Of a stretch of 64,000 bases of DNA, positions 61,237 to 64,000 are shown in pieces. How positions within the stretch are numbered: position 1 is the first letter of the stretch; every line of letters begins with the position of its first letter. The stretch covers positions 496,001-560,000 of the forward strand of contig OW051495.1 of NCBI GenBank assembly GCA_932521035.1. The letters run 5' to 3'. The notes beneath the pieces are model-generated. The model worked only from the letters and a program-made list of their open reading frames with translations. It had not been told where the DNA came from and searched no databases. This DNA is from Oscheius dolichura (Eukaryota > Nematoda > Chromadorea > Rhabditida > Rhabditidae). A program made the position numbers and the translations under genes.

Positions 61237-62115
61237 TTATTTTCTCAATGTTTTGAAGAAAAGTTCGACTTCTGCTGGCGAGGTGAGGCGGATAAATCGG
61301 ACATTTTGATGATTCGCCATGTCTCTGACATATCTGAATGTTTCAATTATTCTATATTTCAAAAAATTGTCTTCTTTTGGGGCAAAACGGGAGCAAAGCG
61401 CCCAATTTAGGACGCGTGCCTGTTTTTGGGAGAAAAAGAGAGTATCGGGTGTTTGTGTCCGTATTTCGGTCATTTCTTGGTCGATTTCAAAAATTCAAAG
61501 ACCTAGTTGGAGAACACGTCAAGACGATTCTAATGAACCCAGTCACATCTTAATTGCCCCGACAAAAACATCTGTAGCCCCATAAACTTTGACAGAGAAT
61601 ATGTTACGTGATGCGGGGCCGGTAATAAATGATTTCATTACCTTTCCCTAACCCTCCAATATCTTTCAATTGTGAACCAGATTATAGATTTTTTCGTGAA
61701 GAAAGTCCTCCAAAATGTCTCCCGATTGCCCGTCCCTGGCCAGAGTTCCGTCTGGTTCCAGATCCGGTCGATGGCTCGTCTCGTAACTTGATAAATTGTC
61801 CTCCACCAGCTATAATCCAACCAAATTACGAAATCCACTTCCTAAAATAGCCAAATAATGGTATTTTCCCATTTTTCAGACCTTCCATTTAATTTCCTGG
61901 GTATAAGTATAACAGCCGTCGAGAATCCAGCCATTTTTGCCTTCTTCCAGCCGTTGTTTTAATTTTTCTTTGACTTCTGTCGTTGTAGAACCCTCCCAGT
62001 TGGGTTTCCAATAAATTTCATCCAATTCAATGCAGGGAGCCTGATAGAACTGGGATAATCGATGGGATAAGGTACTTTTCCCACTGCCGGAGACACCAAT
62101 CACGTTTATTTTCAT
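61237..62115 (-). CDS. P-loop kinase of bacterial FlaR/adenylate-kinase-like type, copy B
   Basis: Exons 62115..61882, 61841..61642 and 61333..61237 give 176 residues. Walker A is MKINVIGVSGSGKSTLSHRL. It is followed by CIELDEIYWKPNW and GWILDGCYTYT, then EVDFVIWLDYSWWRTIYQ and ELWPGTGNRETFWRTFFTK, and ends FIRLTSPAEVELFFKTLRK. The intron positions and phases equal those of copy A, and the first two exons have identical lengths, so the two are a tandem duplication made after the introns were present. The reading frame is open upstream to an ATG at 62178, which would add 21 residues with a basic, mitochondrial-like character, but alignment with copy A favours 62115. Intron 2 (61334..61641) contains an antisense copy of the dispersed repeat. 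Copies A and B are 832 bp apart on the same strand. Confidence 0.78.
61376..61618 (+). repeat. Dispersed repeat R, copy in intron 2 of kinase copy B
   Basis: Contains GGTGTTTGTGTCCGTATTTC, AGTTGGAGAACACGTCAAGA and GAATATGTTACGTGATGCGG; antisense to the host gene. Confidence 0.85.
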
Positions 62116-62371
62116 AATTTTTCTAAAATACGATTTTTTGATAGAAGTAACTGGAAAAAGTGGGAAAGATTGCGTCATAGTGAAAATGAAGCCGAATACG
62201 TGGATAAGGGCGATAAGGGAGAGCAGGCAAGAGAGAGAACTTGAAACGGCCCGAATTTTACTCTATGCACTCAACAGTTTGATATGTATTGGACCAAATA
62301 AAAGGCTGAAGTGAAAGATTTGAAAAAAAGAAATCGTCGTATATGATTCGACTTGATCCTGGTAGTCCGAT

Positions 62372-62480
62372 CCCTCTGCGCCCGTAAAGTGTCGGTAGGC
62401 GAAAGCTATAAAGGCGCCACAGCTTTGTAACAGTTTTGAATAAAGGGGATCCTGCTGCCGAGACTTTACGGGTGCAGGGG
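62372..62480. mobile_element. Inverted pair of TTTACGGG elements
   Basis: TGCGCCCGTAAAGTGTCGG on the left and CCGAGACTTTACGGGTGCA on the right are near-inverse, each flanked outward by a GATC-containing sequence; about 110 bp in all. Confidence 0.6.
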
Positions 62481-62814
62481 ATCGGGCTAGCAAAACCAAG
62501 TTTATGGTTCTTTGGTACACTTTCGATCGGTTATTTTCCGTTCCAAAGGGGGCATAAAATACGAATGTCTCCGTTTTCTATGGTTACTTCCATTTATTGA
62601 CACCTTTACCGATTGTTCAGCTATTTTGTAAAGAAAACTTATACGAGAGAAAGATTTTAGAGGTCCAGGACAAGTTCTTTCGTCCACCTTGAGAAGCTGG
62701 TTTTCCCGAGAGCACTTCCTTCCCTCTCAAGGTCTAGGAGACATTCATTCTCTTTACAGTCTTTACGAGGCTGTTTGGAGGTCAGCTAAGCTCGATTTAT
62801 GTAGTTTTTCAAAG

Positions 62815-62868
62815 GTTCGACCGCGACCTCTCCGACCGCGCGCCCGGCCTCTTAGCCATTAGGCCAAA
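62815..62868 (-). repeat. tRNA-like unit
   Basis: On the minus strand TGGCCTAATGGCTAAGAGG is a good A box and D arm, and GGTCGCGGTCGAACC is a degenerate T arm. The anticodon arm is abnormal. Confidence 0.5.
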
Positions 62869-63027
62869 AATTTTCGACAGGTCAAAACAGACGGACGGAC
62901 ACCATAGCTCTTTAGATAAAAGCGACTAGAAACTTCGGCGCCCGTCCGGCCTTCGGGTGCTCGCAAAACGCTAAATTAGTTGAATTATGCAGCTTGGCGG
63001 CTTCGGGAGCTAAATAACGCATAAACG

Positions 63028-63082
63028 AAAAAAGCAAAAATTTTAAAGAAAGGGGATCGAACCCTTGACCTCTCGAACGTTA
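63028..63082 (-). repeat. tRNA-like unit
   Basis: On the minus strand CGAGAGGTCAAGGGTTCGAT then CCCC forms a T-arm/B-box region, followed by AATTTTTGCTTTTTT. Confidence 0.5.
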
Positions 63083-63107
63083 CGATTGATAAAATCGATT
63101 ATTTAAA

Positions 63108-63163
63108 AAAGCAAAAATATTTTGCCCAGCAGCGGACTCGAACCCTCGACCTCTCGCATGACA
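63108..63163 (-). repeat. tRNA-like unit
   Basis: On the minus strand GCGAGAGGTCGAGGGTTCGA then GTCC, followed by ATATTTTTGCTTTTTT. Closely related to the adjacent unit 63028..63082. Confidence 0.5.
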
Positions 63164-63167
63164 CGCC

Positions 63168-63188
63168 GGACGGACGGACGGACGGACG
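63168..63188 (+). repeat. GGAC tandem repeat
   Basis: About five units of GGAC; a shorter ACGGACGGAC run occurs at 62890..62900. Confidence 0.85.
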
Positions 63189-64000
63189 ATACAAACAAAC
63201 ACACATCCGGCGCACTCGCTACTTATTATAATTATAAAAGGAGGAAAGTTGACTCGGGAGACGATTTCTGTAGCTACAGCTTCTCGGAGCCTTTTCTGCT
63301 GATTTGAGCCTAATGGGAACCATGGAAGCCTTTTTTTGGGGGGAAATGAGCCCTGGCCGGGTTTTTAGAGTCTCAAATAGAACAGTGAAGGTGTGCGAAA
63401 GATGAACCAGATACCATTGTTTCTCTTCTACGCGCTATTCTAGGAAACCCCCATTCTTTCCCCTCTATTTTCTATAGACTTTCTGCCCAATGTCTTCTTT
63501 AAAACTTCTTGGCTAGATTCTATCCGTTTTCCCTTTATTTCCCCCATAAAATATGGCCCCATTTGGCCGTCTTTCCCTTTTGTAAAGCGGATGATATTAT
63601 ATCAACGAGAAAGCACATACGGTTAAATAGTGGTTGACGTTTCACTATCCACCCGGGCTATAGAGGAAAACGTAAAGGAGAAACCCGACCCGTTTCTCTT
63701 TTTTCAGCCATTGTCACTGTCGTTGGTGTGTCTGATCTTGCCCAGTTTCACTCTTCTACCCCGCCAAAACTACTGTTCCTCTGACTTGTAGTCCAGTTCA
63801 TTTCCTCTCTCTCTTTCTGTGTAGTCTGTTTCTAAATCAAATCACTTTGGTTTTTTTTCGAAAATGAGCGCTATTTCCCGAATATTCAAAAGTCTAGACG
63901 CCTTGTTTGCCGATTTGTTTGCCCGGTTGTAACATATAACTCTTTCCGCCGCCTTTTGAACTCCTTTTTTGAACTTTATGGCTTTTTAAAAAACCAATTT

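Larger units (their letters stand above)
62179..64000. other. Repeat-rich end region without genes
   Basis: Contains an inverted pair of GCCGAGACTTTACGGGTGC elements, at least three minus-strand tRNA-like units and a GGAC tandem repeat. No coding exon recognised. Confidence 0.55.

Noticed and set aside
63168-63188. GGAC tandem units as a CRISPR-like or satellite array
   Set aside because: Only about five uninterrupted 4-nt units without spacers; a simple microsatellite.

Overview
The window is nuclear DNA of a small nematode, most likely Caenorhabditis or a close rhabditid relative. Genes are split by many short introns (about 45 to 600 nt) with GTRAGT donors and strong TTTTCAG acceptors. 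Several start codons sit just after a TTTCAG site, as expected for trans-splicing. The non-coding DNA is AT-rich and full of short inverted-repeat elements. No prokaryotic, viral or CRISPR structure is present. Exon models were built by hand from conserved protein motifs and by checking that reading phase is kept across every junction.

Left part. 1 to 3.8 kb holds repeats only: tRNA-like units, paired CTCTAC/GTAGAG palindromes and a cluster of miniature elements with TTTAAAGGGACA ends. 3.8 to 4.4 kb (minus) carries the first exons of a FAT-1/FAT-2-type fatty acid desaturase with no recognisable 3' half. 6.7 to 9.05 kb (minus) is a soluble inorganic pyrophosphatase (pyp-1) with three candidate alternative first exons. 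10.2 to 13.3 kb (plus) is cyclin K (ccnk-1), which converges on a 26-exon minus-strand gene at 13.9 to 23.7 kb, the TTC17 orthologue. A damaged tRNA-Glu lies between their 3' ends. A 41-residue cysteine-rich protein gene lies upstream of TTC17.

Middle part. 25.7 to 30.1 kb (plus) is an unrecognised 482-residue protein with a proline-rich N-terminus. 30.6 to 33.4 kb (minus) is a seven-transmembrane nematode receptor of 340 residues. 34.6 to 37.9 kb (minus) is a PAQR3-type seven-pass protein. 37.9 to 51.3 kb is a 13-kb stretch with no gene I can support, containing inverted repeats and CT-rich tracts.

Right part. 51.3 to 56.2 kb (plus) encodes a 574-residue single-pass membrane protein with a very acidic ectodomain. 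57.8 to 59.2 kb (plus) encodes a 184-residue coiled-coil and Q/P-rich protein. It ends tail-to-tail, 87 bp from the first of two tandem minus-strand genes (59.3 to 60.4 and 61.2 to 62.1 kb). These two encode P-loop kinases of a family otherwise familiar from bacteria (FlaR/adenylate-kinase-like). The last 2 kb is again tRNA-like units and small inverted-repeat elements.

Most genes are unrelated housekeeping or membrane functions, and I see no pathway linking them. The most unusual content is the duplicated bacterial-type kinase pair with a short motif reiterated in and beside it, one repeat family found in introns of four unrelated genes, the three-way choice of first exon in the pyrophosphatase gene, and the tRNA-like family with a shared T-rich tail.
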